A stretch of 25,504 bases of DNA, from NCBI GenBank assembly GCA_024223125.1, contig JAAEOP010000052.1, positions 1-25,504 on the forward strand. Reading direction: 5' to 3'. The DNA comes from Chloroflexota bacterium. Lineage in GTDB: Bacteria > Chloroflexota > Anaerolineae > Promineifilales > Promineifilaceae. Below, in pieces: positions 6,787-16,089 of the stretch. The notes below the pieces were generated by a model. The model ran no database searches. It was given only the letters and a program-made list of their open reading frames with translations, and was not told where the DNA came from. Numbering within the stretch: position 1 is the first letter of the stretch; each line of letters begins with the position of its first letter. The position numbers were made by a program, and so were the translations under genes.

Positions 6787-8853
6787 TTATTCTTCAGCCA
6801 TACGCGCTTTTGCGTCAGAAATTACTTTTTCTTGTAGATGGTTAGGAACACGGCCGTAATGCTTAAAGGTCATACTAAACATCCCCCGCCCTTGTGTCAT
6901 CGAGCGTAAATCGGCCGTGTACGTTTGCATTTCCGCCAGAGGAACTTCAGCTTTGACAATCGTCTTTGTCCCTTCCTGGTCCATCCCTGATACACGAGCG
7001 CGTCGGGTATTGAGATCGCCCATAATGTCGCCCATATGATCGGCCGGAATAGTGACATCCACCATATAAATTGGTTCCAACAGCACGGGACCAGCATCCA
7101 ACATCGCCTTCTTAAATCCTTCACGACCGGCCGTTTGGAAAGCAATTTCCTTTGAGTCTACCGGATGCTCTTTGCCATCGTAAACCACCGCTTTGACACC
7201 CACAACAGAGTAACCGGCTACCGGGCCAAATTCCAATGCCTGACGGCAGCCCTTCTCTGTGGCAGAAATAAAAGGCACTGAAATAGCGCCGCCAAATACC
7301 TCAGAGGTAAATTCAAATTCAGCGTCATCTTCTAATGATTCAACCCGTAAAAATACGCGGGCATATTGACCAGCGCCACCCGTTTGTTTCTTGTGGGTAT
7401 ATTCTGCCTGGGCCGTGCGGGTAATGGTTTCCCGATAAGGGATAAGCGGAATAGTAGTGGTCATATTGACCCCAAACTTGGAGTGGGCTTTTTTCACGGC
7501 AATTCCCAGATGGGTTGTGCCCATACCCGTTAAAATCGTTTCACGGGTTGCTTTTTCCGAGTGCCAGTTCAGGGTAGGGTCTTCCGCTACCAACCGGTTG
7601 AGTGCCTGACTCAATTTGGCTACATCGGATTGAGCTACAGGATGAATGGCGACAGACGCAATGGGGTTTGGTTGTTCAATGGGAGGCAGTTTCAATTTGT
7701 GTCCCCGGTCGCATAAGGTATCGTTTGTACTGGCATTGCCCAGCTTTACAACTGCGCCGATGTCACCGGCATGAAGCTTGTCGGTAGGCAGTTGTTCTTT
7801 GCCGCGTAGAAGTTGAAGCGTTCCGATGCGGACTTCTTCATCTAAATTGGCATCCCAAATGCGATTGTCTGATTCTAATACGCCTCCATAAATGCGCAGA
7901 TAACTCATTTTGCCATACGGGTCTTCACGAGTTTTGAAGATGAAGGCGGTGAGCGGTGATGTATCCGCAACTTCATATTTAGCTTCAGAACCGTCGGCCG
8001 CTTCGGCCGTAAATACCTGTACATCATTAGGAGCGGGTAACAAACGAACCATTGCATTTAAGACGGGCGCAACGGCAATACCGGCTTGGGGGGCGCTATA
8101 AAGAACCGGAATGCACAAGCCTTGCTGCATAGACAACTTCAAGCCGCGTACAATATCTTCATCGGATAGAGTGTCATCCTCGAAGTATTTTTCTAGCAAG
8201 ATGTCATCCCCTTCCGCGGCCGCTTCTATGATGGCCAGACGAGCCTCTTCGGCCGCATCGGCCAAATCGTCAGGAATGGGGCCGCGTTCATCGTTATCAC
8301 CTAAACGGGTTTCCATAGAGAGCAAATCTACGACGCCTGTGAAGGAGTCTCCTTCGCCAATGGGTAATTGCAGGGGGATAAAGTTGCCCTTAAGATTTTC
8401 GGTGACGCTGTTGAAGGCACGTTGGGCGCGTACATTATCTCGATCCATTTTGTTGATGACAACAATGCGGGGCAACATTAACTTTTCGGCCATTTGCCAC
8501 ACAAGTTCGGTGCCCACTTCAACGCCAGCGACGGCTTCTACAAAGACCAGTGTGCCTTCAGATACACGCAGAGCGGCGTTCACCTCGCCAATAAAGTCGG
8601 CGTAACCGGGTGTATCTAACAGGTTGATTTTGCAATCTTTCCACTCAATAGGCGCCAGCGCAGTGGCAATAGAACTGTTACGTTCAATTTCTTCTTCTTC
8701 AAAGTCCATCACGGCCGTGCCATTTTGAACATTTCCCATGCGCGTTGTTGTGCCTGTGTTAAACAATGCTCGTTCAACAAAGGTGGTTGTTCCGGCGCCA
8801 TTATGAGAAATGAGAGCCACGTTCCGAATCTGACCAGTTTTATATTCTTTCAT
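6787..8853 (-). CDS. EF-G-like translational GTPase with degenerate P-loop
   Basis: 688 residues with the full EF-G domain plan: GTPase domain, domain II (TAFIFKTREDPYGKMSYLRI), domain III, domain IV (HKKQTGGAGQYARVF, SVPFISATEKG) and domain V (DLNTRRARVSGMD to MTQGRGMFSMTF). Switch II is DTPGYADF and G4 is NKMDR. It belongs to the EF-G-like group that has Tyr instead of the catalytic His of DTPGH. The P-loop is unusual: ISHNGAGTTTF at residues 15-25, where relatives have GHxGAGKTT. The first Gly is Ser16 and the phosphate-binding Lys is Thr22 (codon ACA). Binding or hydrolysis of GTP may be altered. It probably acts on the ribosome, but the role of this group is not well defined. ATG at 8853 has AGAGG upstream. 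Its 3' end is at the shared terminator; 149 bp separate it from the TPR gene upstream. Confidence 0.88.
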   Translation of the reverse strand: MKEYKTGQIRNVALISHNGAGTTTFVERALFNTGTTTRMGNVQNGTAVMDFEEEEIERNSSIATALAPIEWKDCKINLLDTPGYADFIGEVNAALRVSEGTLVFVEAVAGVEVGTELVWQMAEKLMLPRIVVINKMDRDNVRAQRAFNSVTENLKGNFIPLQLPIGEGDSFTGVVDLLSMETRLGDNDERGPIPDDLADAAEEARLAIIEAAAEGDDILLEKYFEDDTLSDEDIVRGLKLSMQQGLCIPVLYSAPQAGIAVAPVLNAMVRLLPAPNDVQVFTAEAADGSEAKYEVADTSPLTAFIFKTREDPYGKMSYLRIYGGVLESDNRIWDANLDEEVRIGTLQLLRGKEQLPTDKLHAGDIGAVVKLGNASTNDTLCDRGHKLKLPPIEQPNPIASVAIHPVAQSDVAKLSQALNRLVAEDPTLNWHSEKATRETILTGMGTTHLGIAVKKAHSKFGVNMTTTIPLIPYRETITRTAQAEYTHKKQTGGAGQYARVFLRVESLEDDAEFEFTSEVFGGAISVPFISATEKGCRQALEFGPVAGYSVVGVKAVVYDGKEHPVDSKEIAFQTAGREGFKKAMLDAGPVLLEPIYMVDVTIPADHMGDIMGDLNTRRARVSGMDQEGTKTIVKAEVPLAEMQTYTADLRSMTQGRGMFSMTFKHYGRVPNHLQEKVISDAKARMAEE

Positions 8854-9002
8854 GTGCTAAAGACCTCTTGGAATTTGGTTTGAACGGATTGATAGGGTAG
8901 CTGATTTTATCCGTCGGCTGGCCGATTTTAGACGAAAGGCGGGTTGTTGTCAAAGCAAAACAGCCGTGCCGGATGTCATAGAGTTGGCTGTCAGATGTCA
9001 TA

Positions 9003-11102
9003 TTATTCACTCCAGAATTTACCGATGTAGCCGCCATCGCTCAAGGTTCCATTCCACCAATCCACCGCATCTGTGCGATGCACCCCGCGCGAACCAAGCA
9101 ACACAACATCTTGCCCTTGAATGGCAAAAGCCTGCGCTACCAAAATGATGGGGGCGGTGTCGCTGCGGACAAAAGCGTCGGTGGCAGCCAACATAGCCGC
9201 ATTCAATTCATTGGTGAATTCAGTTGGGTTAGCGGTTGGATCGAATTTGGATAGATAACCGACCACCAGAACACGACCGTCGCTCCCACTCTGGAATTCG
9301 GCAAGGGCGGCATCGCCAGAAATTCCCAGACGATTGACCACTGCATCTTTGGCAATAGCCGCGGCCGTGGGTTCATTGATGACGTCGCCTTGCGCCCCAG
9401 GCGGATTATCGTAGCGCCAGACGGTCAGGCAATCCTGATACAGATCATTGGCGGCCACGTTTTCCGGGTCCAGGTCACGCGCTTTGTCGAAATGTTCCAA
9501 AGCAGAGCCGCAGCGGTCTTGCAGCGCCAGGGCAATGCCTACCCCGATGAGGGCGCCGGGATTTTCATCATCAATTTCCAGAGCGGTTTCAAACTGCTCC
9601 TGAGCGTCAAAATTACGATTGCGATCCAGATAAAAGTTGCCCAGCGCCAGATAAACATCAATCGCTTCATCGTCCACTTCTTGAGCTTGTAGAAAGGATT
9701 CTTCGGCTTCGTCGTGGCGATCTTGCTCGGCCAGAGCGTTACCTAACCCCAAATAGGGAAAATAGGAGGTTTCATCATCCAATTCCAAGGCGGATCGGAA
9801 TTGTGCTTCGGCGTCTTCATACCGTTCTTCAACCAGATACGCTTCACCCAAGCCGTATAGGGCAAAACTGCTGTACGGGTTCATTTCAATGGCGGTCTGG
9901 TAGCTTTCAATCGCGGCCGCCGTTTCCTCTTCGCAGATGTAAGTGAAGCCGATGAAGGTGTGGATAAAGCTGTTATACGGCCGCAGCTCCAACACCTTCT
10001 CCATCTCACTTCGGCTGCCGGCACAATCCTCCTGGTCTAACAAGACACGTCCCCGACCAAAGTAGCCGCTGGTGTCTTCTACATCCCGGTCAATTGCCAG
10101 ATCAAAACTGCCCAAAGCCTCATCATAAAGCTCCCGATCCAAATACGTAAAGCCACGACAAGCGTACCCCTCCGGCGATTCTGGGTATAGTTCTACCACC
10201 TGATCGCATAAATTGAGGGCTTCATCATAGCTTCTATCGCCGCGATGATAGGCAGCTAAATCGAGCAACGTATACATATAGTTGGGGTCTTCATCCAAAG
10301 CGGCATTCAGTAGATAAAGCTCTGTTTCGCTGTCATTGGCAATGTTGTGAACGGCCGCCCGGCTAATAATGAAAGGAATGTAATCTGGCTCCATGGTATA
10401 AACTTCGTCGGTCAGGGTAGTGGCTTCATCGTAGCGGGTGGCGCTGGCATAAGCGGCGGCCAGGATGATTTTTGCCAGAGCCAGGTCTGGGTCCAATTCC
10501 ACGGCCGTCTCCCCCGTCTCCACCGCCTCATCAAAACGGTTGACAGCCATGTAAGCGTTGGCCAGCATGGTTTGGGCTAAAGCGCTTTCGGGGTCTAATT
10601 CCACGGCCGTTTCCGCTGCCTCCAGCGCCTCATCCGGCTTGACGTTTTCGTTCAACGCCCAAGCCAGATACGCCTGTACTTCGGCGCTGTCTGGGGCCAG
10701 TTCGGCCGCTTGTTGGGCCAGATCCAGCCCCTCCTCCTGCCGTTCCGGCAATGATTGGTAAAGGTAACTCAAGTGGGCGTAAGCGAGGGGATCATCATGC
10801 AGTTCAATCGCTTGCTCATAAGCGGCAATCGCCTCTTCCCAATCACTTTCAGTGCGGAAACTGTCCCCTTCTTCGATGAGGACAGAGGCGGGGATGGGTG
10901 TGGGGGACGGTTCAGTAGTGGGTGTGGGAACCGGTGTCGGTGTGTCGGTTGGCTTGGGTGTGGGGGTGTCGGTCGGTACGGCCGTGGCTGTTGGTTCTTC
11001 CGGTATTAGCGTTGGCGTTGGTTCCGATTCACTGCCGCAGCCAGCCAGCAGCAGGAGTGCGACAATCATTAAGGCAGATAAGGTGATGTGTAACTGTTTC
11101 AT
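9003..11102 (-). CDS. TPR-repeat lipoprotein
   Basis: 699 residues. A lipoprotein signal (ALLLLAGC, Cys at about residue 21) is followed by a Thr/Pro-rich linker (TPTPKPTDTPTPVPTPTTEP) typical of Chloroflexota surface proteins, then more than ten tetratricopeptide repeats (for example AIAAYEQAIEL and ALEAAETAVELDPESALAQ) up to about residue 560. The last 140 residues form a separate domain I do not recognise (GRVLVVGYLSKFDP, IILVAQAFAIQGQDVVLLGS). TPRs make protein-protein contacts, so this is probably a scaffold on the outer face of the membrane. It is the last of four minus-strand genes for exported proteins; a hairpin (11115-11147) and a GAGGAAAACA ribosome binding site lie just before the ATG. 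Acidic residues dominate the repeats. Confidence 0.85.
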   Translation of the reverse strand: MKQLHITLSALMIVALLLLAGCGSESEPTPTLIPEEPTATAVPTDTPTPKPTDTPTPVPTPTTEPSPTPIPASVLIEEGDSFRTESDWEEAIAAYEQAIELHDDPLAYAHLSYLYQSLPERQEEGLDLAQQAAELAPDSAEVQAYLAWALNENVKPDEALEAAETAVELDPESALAQTMLANAYMAVNRFDEAVETGETAVELDPDLALAKIILAAAYASATRYDEATTLTDEVYTMEPDYIPFIISRAAVHNIANDSETELYLLNAALDEDPNYMYTLLDLAAYHRGDRSYDEALNLCDQVVELYPESPEGYACRGFTYLDRELYDEALGSFDLAIDRDVEDTSGYFGRGRVLLDQEDCAGSRSEMEKVLELRPYNSFIHTFIGFTYICEEETAAAIESYQTAIEMNPYSSFALYGLGEAYLVEERYEDAEAQFRSALELDDETSYFPYLGLGNALAEQDRHDEAEESFLQAQEVDDEAIDVYLALGNFYLDRNRNFDAQEQFETALEIDDENPGALIGVGIALALQDRCGSALEHFDKARDLDPENVAANDLYQDCLTVWRYDNPPGAQGDVINEPTAAAIAKDAVVNRLGISGDAALAEFQSGSDGRVLVVGYLSKFDPTANPTEFTNELNAAMLAATDAFVRSDTAPIILVAQAFAIQGQDVVLLGSRGVHRTDAVDWWNGTLSDGGYIGKFWSE

Positions 11103-11114
11103 TGTTTTCCTCAG

Positions 11115-11147
11115 AGAGGTTCCACTTTTTCAAAAGGTGGAACCTCT
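11115..11147. repeat. Perfect hairpin between two TPR genes
   Basis: AGAGGTTCCAC (11115-11125) pairs with GTGGAACCTCT (11137-11147); the stem can extend through the A/T loop. On the coding (minus) strand it is followed by the ribosome binding site rather than a T-run, so it is more likely an intercistronic mRNA-processing or stability element, or a short repeat, than a terminator. Confidence 0.7.
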
Positions 11148-11159
11148 TTAGTTAAAAAC

Positions 11160-13883
11160 TTACTCAAATTCAAAACTATCAATCATATCGTTGAAAATGG
11201 GTTCATACTTTTCAAAATCTTCAGACCGGGCAAAGGCAGTGAAGATGAGTACGCGCTGGCCGTCTACCACGTAGGTTTGGATAATGTTGAAGGAAACATC
11301 GCGCAGCCGTTGGTCAGAAGCCCGCCAGGTAAAGACGCGGCGCACGGCAGATCGGCCGCCGACCCGCACGGCCGTGTCTGACAACATCTCAAAATCATCA
11401 TACCGATTGGCATCAGGATTTGAGTAGCGGGCAATTTCACGAGCCGGGGGCACAAAATCAAATTCCAAAAAGACCAACGACAAATTGGCCCGGTAATCTT
11501 TGTCTAACGGGCCGATGAGAGCCAGCGGCGCTTCGGCGCCCGGTTCTACAAATTGACGCCAATCAGCCGGATAGGTGATGTGAAACCCCTGGTAAGTATC
11601 TATCCAGGTGCGGCTGCCGTCTACATCGGGCGGAATACGGTTGAGGTCGGCAATGGTGCTTTCGGCCAATTCCACATCTTCCACAATGAGCGTTTCCGCT
11701 TCGGCCGAGGCGGACAGCTCCAGAGCGGTTTGCAGTTCGGCGATGGCGTCGTCGTAGCGGCCCAGTTCATCGAGAGCGGCCGCTTTGAGAAGACGGCCGT
11801 TAATCGAATCCGGTTCCAATTCCAGCATCCGGTCAAAATCATCCAGAGCAGAATGATAGTCGCCGCTGTCCAGGTAGATGATGCCCCGTGTTTCCAGCAT
11901 CAAGGGGTCGTTGGGGCGTAGCAAGATGGCCTCATTCATGTCGGCCAGCGCGTCTTGCCAATTCAAGTCATAGGTGGAAACGAGGGCGCGTACCAGATAC
12001 CCGTCGGCCAATTCCGGGTCTAGTTCAAGCGCTCGCGCCGCATCGGCTCTAGCCCGGTCTGGGTCATCGAGCCAGAAGTGCGCCTGACCGCGGGCGGCAA
12101 AGGCACGCGCTAATTCCGGGTCTAACTCAATAGCTTCCGTCAATTCCACCACCGCCTGGAACTGATTTTCCTCTTCTAATTGGGTCAGGCCAAAGATGAG
12201 GTAGGGGAGGGGCAGATCGCCATCCAGCCGGTTAGCTCGTTCGGCGTCTCGTTGGGCGGCGGCCAGATTTTCCAGCGCCAGATAGCTTTCAGCCCGCTGG
12301 TTGATGAGGGCAACGTTTTGCGGATCGAGAACGATGGCGGCATTTAAGTCGGAAACGGTCGTTTCAAAATCGGCTAATTCGATGTTGGCCTGCGCCCGAC
12401 CAATGAGCGCTTTTAAGTCGTCTGGGTTTTCGGCCAACACACGGCCGTAATCTTCCCTCGCCGCCTCCCAATCTTCTAATTGGGAATGGATGAAGGCACG
12501 GTTGGCGTAAACGGCCGTGCCTTCTGGCTCCAGCGCCAGGGCGGTATCCAAATCGGCCAGCGCTTGATCATACGTTTCTGCGGCGGTAGCTGCCTCTGCC
12601 CGCAGCAGGATGGCCGGTAGATAATTGGGCATCAGGTTTAAGGCTTGTTCCAGGTCGGCGCGGGCGGCGGGCAAATCGCCATCAGCCAGGTAAATGGCAG
12701 CCCGCGTCGTGTAAGCGGTTCCCAACTCCGGCGTCAGATCGAGCGCTTGTTGAATGGCAAATTGGGCTTGCGGCCGTTCATCACGAGCCAGATGCGCCTC
12801 CGCCCGCAAAATGTGTCCCCAACTCCAATCAGTCGCCTGGGCGATGATCTGCTCTGCGTCTGACAGGGCGGCGGCCGTTTGCCCAACGTGTAAATGGGAC
12901 AAACCGCGCAGATATAAGGCCAACGGCAGGTCAGAATCGGGCGTGAGGGAGACGGCCGTGTTCAATTCAGCCAGACCAACCTCTTCATCACCCAGACCAA
13001 CCATAGCGGCGCCGTGAATGGCCTGCGCCAGACCGTTGTCCGCTTCTTGCTCAAGGGCGGTTTCAGAAAAGGCGAGCGCTTCCGTAAAGCGTTCGTTGAG
13101 ATGATGAATCAACGCTTGCCCAACCCAGGCCTCAGTTCGGGAATCTTCTAATTCGGCCGCCTGGGTGAAGTCGGCCAGTGCGGCAGCGTCCTTACGGGCT
13201 TGCAGCAAAATCCAGCCGCGCCGACCATACGGTTCGGTAATTGTGTCGTCGACGGTAATGATGGCTTCGGCTTCAGCCAAAATTTCCTCGGTTTGGTTGG
13301 CCTGTACAAATCGTTCTAGCCGTAGCAGACGAGGCCATACCAGGGTGGGATCGGCCGTTAGCAAGGCTTCATAATCGGCGGCGGCCATCTCTTCATTACC
13401 CAGGGCAGCATACCAATTGGCGCGTTGTTCTAGCAAGTCAATGTTGCGGGGATCGTTTTCTAATACGGCCGTCACATCTGCAATGGCGTTATCCAGGTCG
13501 TTGGCCCCTTCATACGCCTGAGCGCGGGCCAGGATGAGGTCGGTGTCGTCAGGGGTTTGGCTGAGGACGGCCGTTAAGTCGTCCACTGCCGCCGGGTAGT
13601 TTTCATCATATAGGTGGGCCAGGGCACGGCCGTGTAAAGCGGCCTCATCATATTGGCGTACAAAATCGGGCTGGACAGCCATCGCCTGGTTAAAGAGAGC
13701 GACGGCGGCGTGGAAATCGCCAGCTTCATACGCAGTTTGGGCTTGATCGAAGGCGCTTTCTTCCTGGCCGCGCAAGTAAAAGTAGGCGCCGCCCAAAATA
13801 GCGCCAATGACGACAAGCAAAAGGATCAAGCCGATGGCTATCTTTTTGCCTTTGCTGGAGGTTGGTTGGGTATCGCTGCTCAT
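11160..13883 (-). CDS. Membrane-anchored TPR protein with C-terminal PsbP-like domain
   Basis: 907 residues. An N-terminal membrane helix (IAIGLILLLVVIGAILGGAYF, residues about 15-35) is followed by some 18-20 TPR units (AVDDLTAVLSQTPDD, ALADLDTALALEPEG and so on) to about residue 760. The last 140 residues (GFHITYPADWRQF, PPAREIARYSN, VVDGQRVLIFTAFARSEDF) resemble the PsbP/Mog1-like 'YPADW' domain found in bacterial lipoproteins. It starts at ATG 13883, which overlaps the TAA of the upstream solute-binding gene by one base (TAATG) and has GGAGG upstream inside that gene, so translation is coupled. A related YPADW domain is at the N-terminus of the upstream product, which suggests that the two work together at the cell surface. 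Most of the protein should lie outside the membrane. Confidence 0.86.
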   Translation of the reverse strand: MSSDTQPTSSKGKKIAIGLILLLVVIGAILGGAYFYLRGQEESAFDQAQTAYEAGDFHAAVALFNQAMAVQPDFVRQYDEAALHGRALAHLYDENYPAAVDDLTAVLSQTPDDTDLILARAQAYEGANDLDNAIADVTAVLENDPRNIDLLEQRANWYAALGNEEMAAADYEALLTADPTLVWPRLLRLERFVQANQTEEILAEAEAIITVDDTITEPYGRRGWILLQARKDAAALADFTQAAELEDSRTEAWVGQALIHHLNERFTEALAFSETALEQEADNGLAQAIHGAAMVGLGDEEVGLAELNTAVSLTPDSDLPLALYLRGLSHLHVGQTAAALSDAEQIIAQATDWSWGHILRAEAHLARDERPQAQFAIQQALDLTPELGTAYTTRAAIYLADGDLPAARADLEQALNLMPNYLPAILLRAEAATAAETYDQALADLDTALALEPEGTAVYANRAFIHSQLEDWEAAREDYGRVLAENPDDLKALIGRAQANIELADFETTVSDLNAAIVLDPQNVALINQRAESYLALENLAAAQRDAERANRLDGDLPLPYLIFGLTQLEEENQFQAVVELTEAIELDPELARAFAARGQAHFWLDDPDRARADAARALELDPELADGYLVRALVSTYDLNWQDALADMNEAILLRPNDPLMLETRGIIYLDSGDYHSALDDFDRMLELEPDSINGRLLKAAALDELGRYDDAIAELQTALELSASAEAETLIVEDVELAESTIADLNRIPPDVDGSRTWIDTYQGFHITYPADWRQFVEPGAEAPLALIGPLDKDYRANLSLVFLEFDFVPPAREIARYSNPDANRYDDFEMLSDTAVRVGGRSAVRRVFTWRASDQRLRDVSFNIIQTYVVDGQRVLIFTAFARSEDFEKYEPIFNDMIDSFEFE

Positions 13884-16000
13884 TATGGTTCCTCCCGTTC
13901 AATGGTGATGTGGCCGGCCCAGGGTAGGGGGATGAGTGTTTGTTGGTAGTCCTGAATGGACGGCCGTACCAGCAGATGGTCTAACGGATGCACGGTTTGG
14001 ATTGTAGCTGCATCGGCCAGAATGAGTTCTTCTGCTTGTTGGTAAAGGGATAATCTGGTTTCAGGGACTTGCTCGCTGCGGGCGGCTTCTAACAGGGCGT
14101 CTACTTCTTCATTTTGGTAACGGCCGAAGTTGGCCGGGCTACCGCTGTGGTAAAGCAAATCGAGCATATTTTCTGGGTCGGGATAGCCGGCGCACCATTC
14201 CACCAGAAAGAGATGACCGGGTTGGTTCGCCAGATCATCCTGGTAATCATCACGAGAGATGAGCCGCGTCTCGATGTCGGCGCCGAGGTGGGTAGTCCAC
14301 ATGTCGGCCAACGCTGTGGTAACGGCGTCGGGCGATCCGGCGCCGGGCGCGGCCAATGTGATCGGGGGTAAGGTTGTGTCTGCCAACAGTGATTGGGACT
14401 CTTCGATATTGAAGGCGGCGGCTGACGGCCGTTCCACATAGCCTGGCATTCCTGGCGGTAATATGCTGGCTGCCGGCAGGGCGGCGTCATTGAGAACCAG
14501 TTGAGCTAATTGCTGCCGGTCAACGGCCAGGCTAAAAGCGTGGCGGACAGCGGCATTGTCAAAGGGGGGGCGAGTAGTGTCGAAGATGATGCGTTGAGTG
14601 CAAAGTAGATTGCCACTGACGAGATCGGCCGAGAGTGGTTCGCCTGGGTCTTGGGCGCGAGAGAGGTTATGGGGGCTGACCTGGGCAAAATCTACCAACC
14701 CAGATTCGTAGGCGGGAAAGCTGGAACGGCCGTTGATGAAGACGGCCGTGTCAATGTTGGGCGGCGTCAGATGTGTATCCTCATTGGCGGCCAGCACAAT
14801 GACCTGGCCGGGCTGCCAACGGTTGAGGGTAAAGGGGCCAGTTCCTACCGGCTCGCGCCACCACTCGTCGCCGCTGCCGACATTGGCGGCCTGGGTGATG
14901 AAGGCGACTGGTTGGGTCAGTTTGGCTAAAAAGGCCGGTCGGGGGCCGGTTAGCGTCACCTGCAAGGTCTGGTCGTCAACGGCTGCGATGGCGCTGATGT
15001 CGTTGAGATAGAGAGGTGCGGTTGCTGAATTCAGGGCGGGGTCGAGGGCGCGTTCCCAGGCTGTTTTCACGTCGTCGGCGGTAACGGCCGTGCCGTCATG
15101 AAACATGGCCTCTTCCCGCAAATGAAATGTGTAAACGGCGCTATCTTCACTGATTTCCCAACTTTCGGCCAGGTCTGGTTCAATTTGCAAATCATTGTTG
15201 AGCCGCGCCAGTCCGCTGAAAATATGGCCTACAATTCCAGCGGCGCCTTCACGGGTCAGGGCGGGATCGAGCGTGTCCGGTTCGGCAACCAACAAGAAGA
15301 GGGCATTGTCACGAGAAACGCCATACAGTTCTGGCTGTTCCAAATGTAAGCCGCCGCCAATTGCTTTGACAGTTTGGGGGCGGGCTTCAATCAGTTCCGG
15401 CCGGCCGGTGAGCAAAATGACGTAGCCGTTGGTGGCAGCCAGCGCCGCATAGCCGCGCCCCATAAACAGGTCGCCGTTTTCATCTTCCCATTGCAGGCTG
15501 ATTTCCCAGGCGGGGGAGCCATCGGCCAGACTGGTTGCCCCGTCTGTAAGCAGTTCGACAGATTCGGCCAGTCCCAATTCGTCTTTGATGCTGTGGGCAA
15601 AATCCTCCAAAGTTGTGCCTTCTTCAATTGCCCGCGCACCGGCCCATAACTGTACCGGATCATCTGCATCGGAGATGATGACGGCGGGCAAATTGCGACC
15701 GGTTTCTTCTGTGAACCAATCTGCCGGGTAGTTGAACCAGAAGCCGAGTTCGGGATGACGGTAGTAACCGGCGGCGGGGGTGGCTGTGGGCAGCGGGGGT
15801 GCGGTAGCTGTGGGGGCGGGGAAGGGGGTGTCGGTAGGCAGCGGGGTAGCTGTTGCGCGGGGCGCTTGTGTTGGCGGCTGGGTGGGTACGGCCGTGGGAG
15901 CCGTTTCGATGACGGGTGTGGGTGTTGGCAGCGGGGCGCTGCATCCGGCCAAAAACAGCAGCAGGATGATCCCGATTTTAAGTAATGTTTGTTTCTTCAT
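13883..16000 (-). CDS. Family-5 extracellular solute-binding lipoprotein with N-terminal PsbP-like domain
   Basis: 705 residues from the ATG at 16000. The start is chosen because MKKQTLLKIGIILLLFLAGC is a full lipoprotein signal and AAGGA precedes it; an in-frame ATG at 16093 would add 31 non-signal residues read through a cluster of hairpins. A Thr/Pro-rich linker leads into a YPADW domain (GFWFNYPADWFTEE to about residue 210) and then a complete SBP_bac_5 domain: AEPDTLDPALT, LAESWEISEDSAVYTFHLRE, FHDGTAVTADDVKTAWERAL, GTGPFTL and FLVEWCAGYPDPENMLDLLY. Such proteins deliver oligopeptides or similar ligands to ABC transporters of the Opp/Dpp type. No permease or ATPase gene is nearby, so this one is an orphan and may be a sensor. 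It is translationally coupled to the TPR gene downstream. Confidence 0.88.
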   Translation of the reverse strand: MKKQTLLKIGIILLLFLAGCSAPLPTPTPVIETAPTAVPTQPPTQAPRATATPLPTDTPFPAPTATAPPLPTATPAAGYYRHPELGFWFNYPADWFTEETGRNLPAVIISDADDPVQLWAGARAIEEGTTLEDFAHSIKDELGLAESVELLTDGATSLADGSPAWEISLQWEDENGDLFMGRGYAALAATNGYVILLTGRPELIEARPQTVKAIGGGLHLEQPELYGVSRDNALFLLVAEPDTLDPALTREGAAGIVGHIFSGLARLNNDLQIEPDLAESWEISEDSAVYTFHLREEAMFHDGTAVTADDVKTAWERALDPALNSATAPLYLNDISAIAAVDDQTLQVTLTGPRPAFLAKLTQPVAFITQAANVGSGDEWWREPVGTGPFTLNRWQPGQVIVLAANEDTHLTPPNIDTAVFINGRSSFPAYESGLVDFAQVSPHNLSRAQDPGEPLSADLVSGNLLCTQRIIFDTTRPPFDNAAVRHAFSLAVDRQQLAQLVLNDAALPAASILPPGMPGYVERPSAAAFNIEESQSLLADTTLPPITLAAPGAGSPDAVTTALADMWTTHLGADIETRLISRDDYQDDLANQPGHLFLVEWCAGYPDPENMLDLLYHSGSPANFGRYQNEEVDALLEAARSEQVPETRLSLYQQAEELILADAATIQTVHPLDHLLVRPSIQDYQQTLIPLPWAGHITIEREEP

Positions 16001-16024
16001 TGTGTTCCTTCGTAAAATGTAGGA

Positions 16025-16080
16025 CAAGATGCTGATCTTGGACAAACTCGTGGTTTGTTCAGACAAAACAGCGTTTTGTC
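16025..16080. repeat. Three tandem hairpins with GACAAA/TTTGTC stems
   Basis: CAAGAT/ATCTTG (16025-16040), ACAAAC/GTTTGT (16042-16058) and GACAAAAC/GTTTTGTC (16062-16080, loop AGC) lie end to end in the 89 bp between the peptidase and the solute-binding gene. None has a terminator T-run. Stem words and short loops resemble the pair at 24474-24529, so this appears to be a repeat family used between genes. Confidence 0.7.
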
Positions 16081-16089
16081 CGACGGCGC

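Noticed and set aside
8854..9002. Possible leader structure before the EF-G-like gene
   Set aside because: Only short stems such as TCGGC/GCCGA; nothing beyond what chance gives in this composition.
16025..16080. CRISPR-like array (also at 24474-24529)
   Set aside because: The repeats are hairpins placed end to end with no spacers of constant length, and there are no cas genes.
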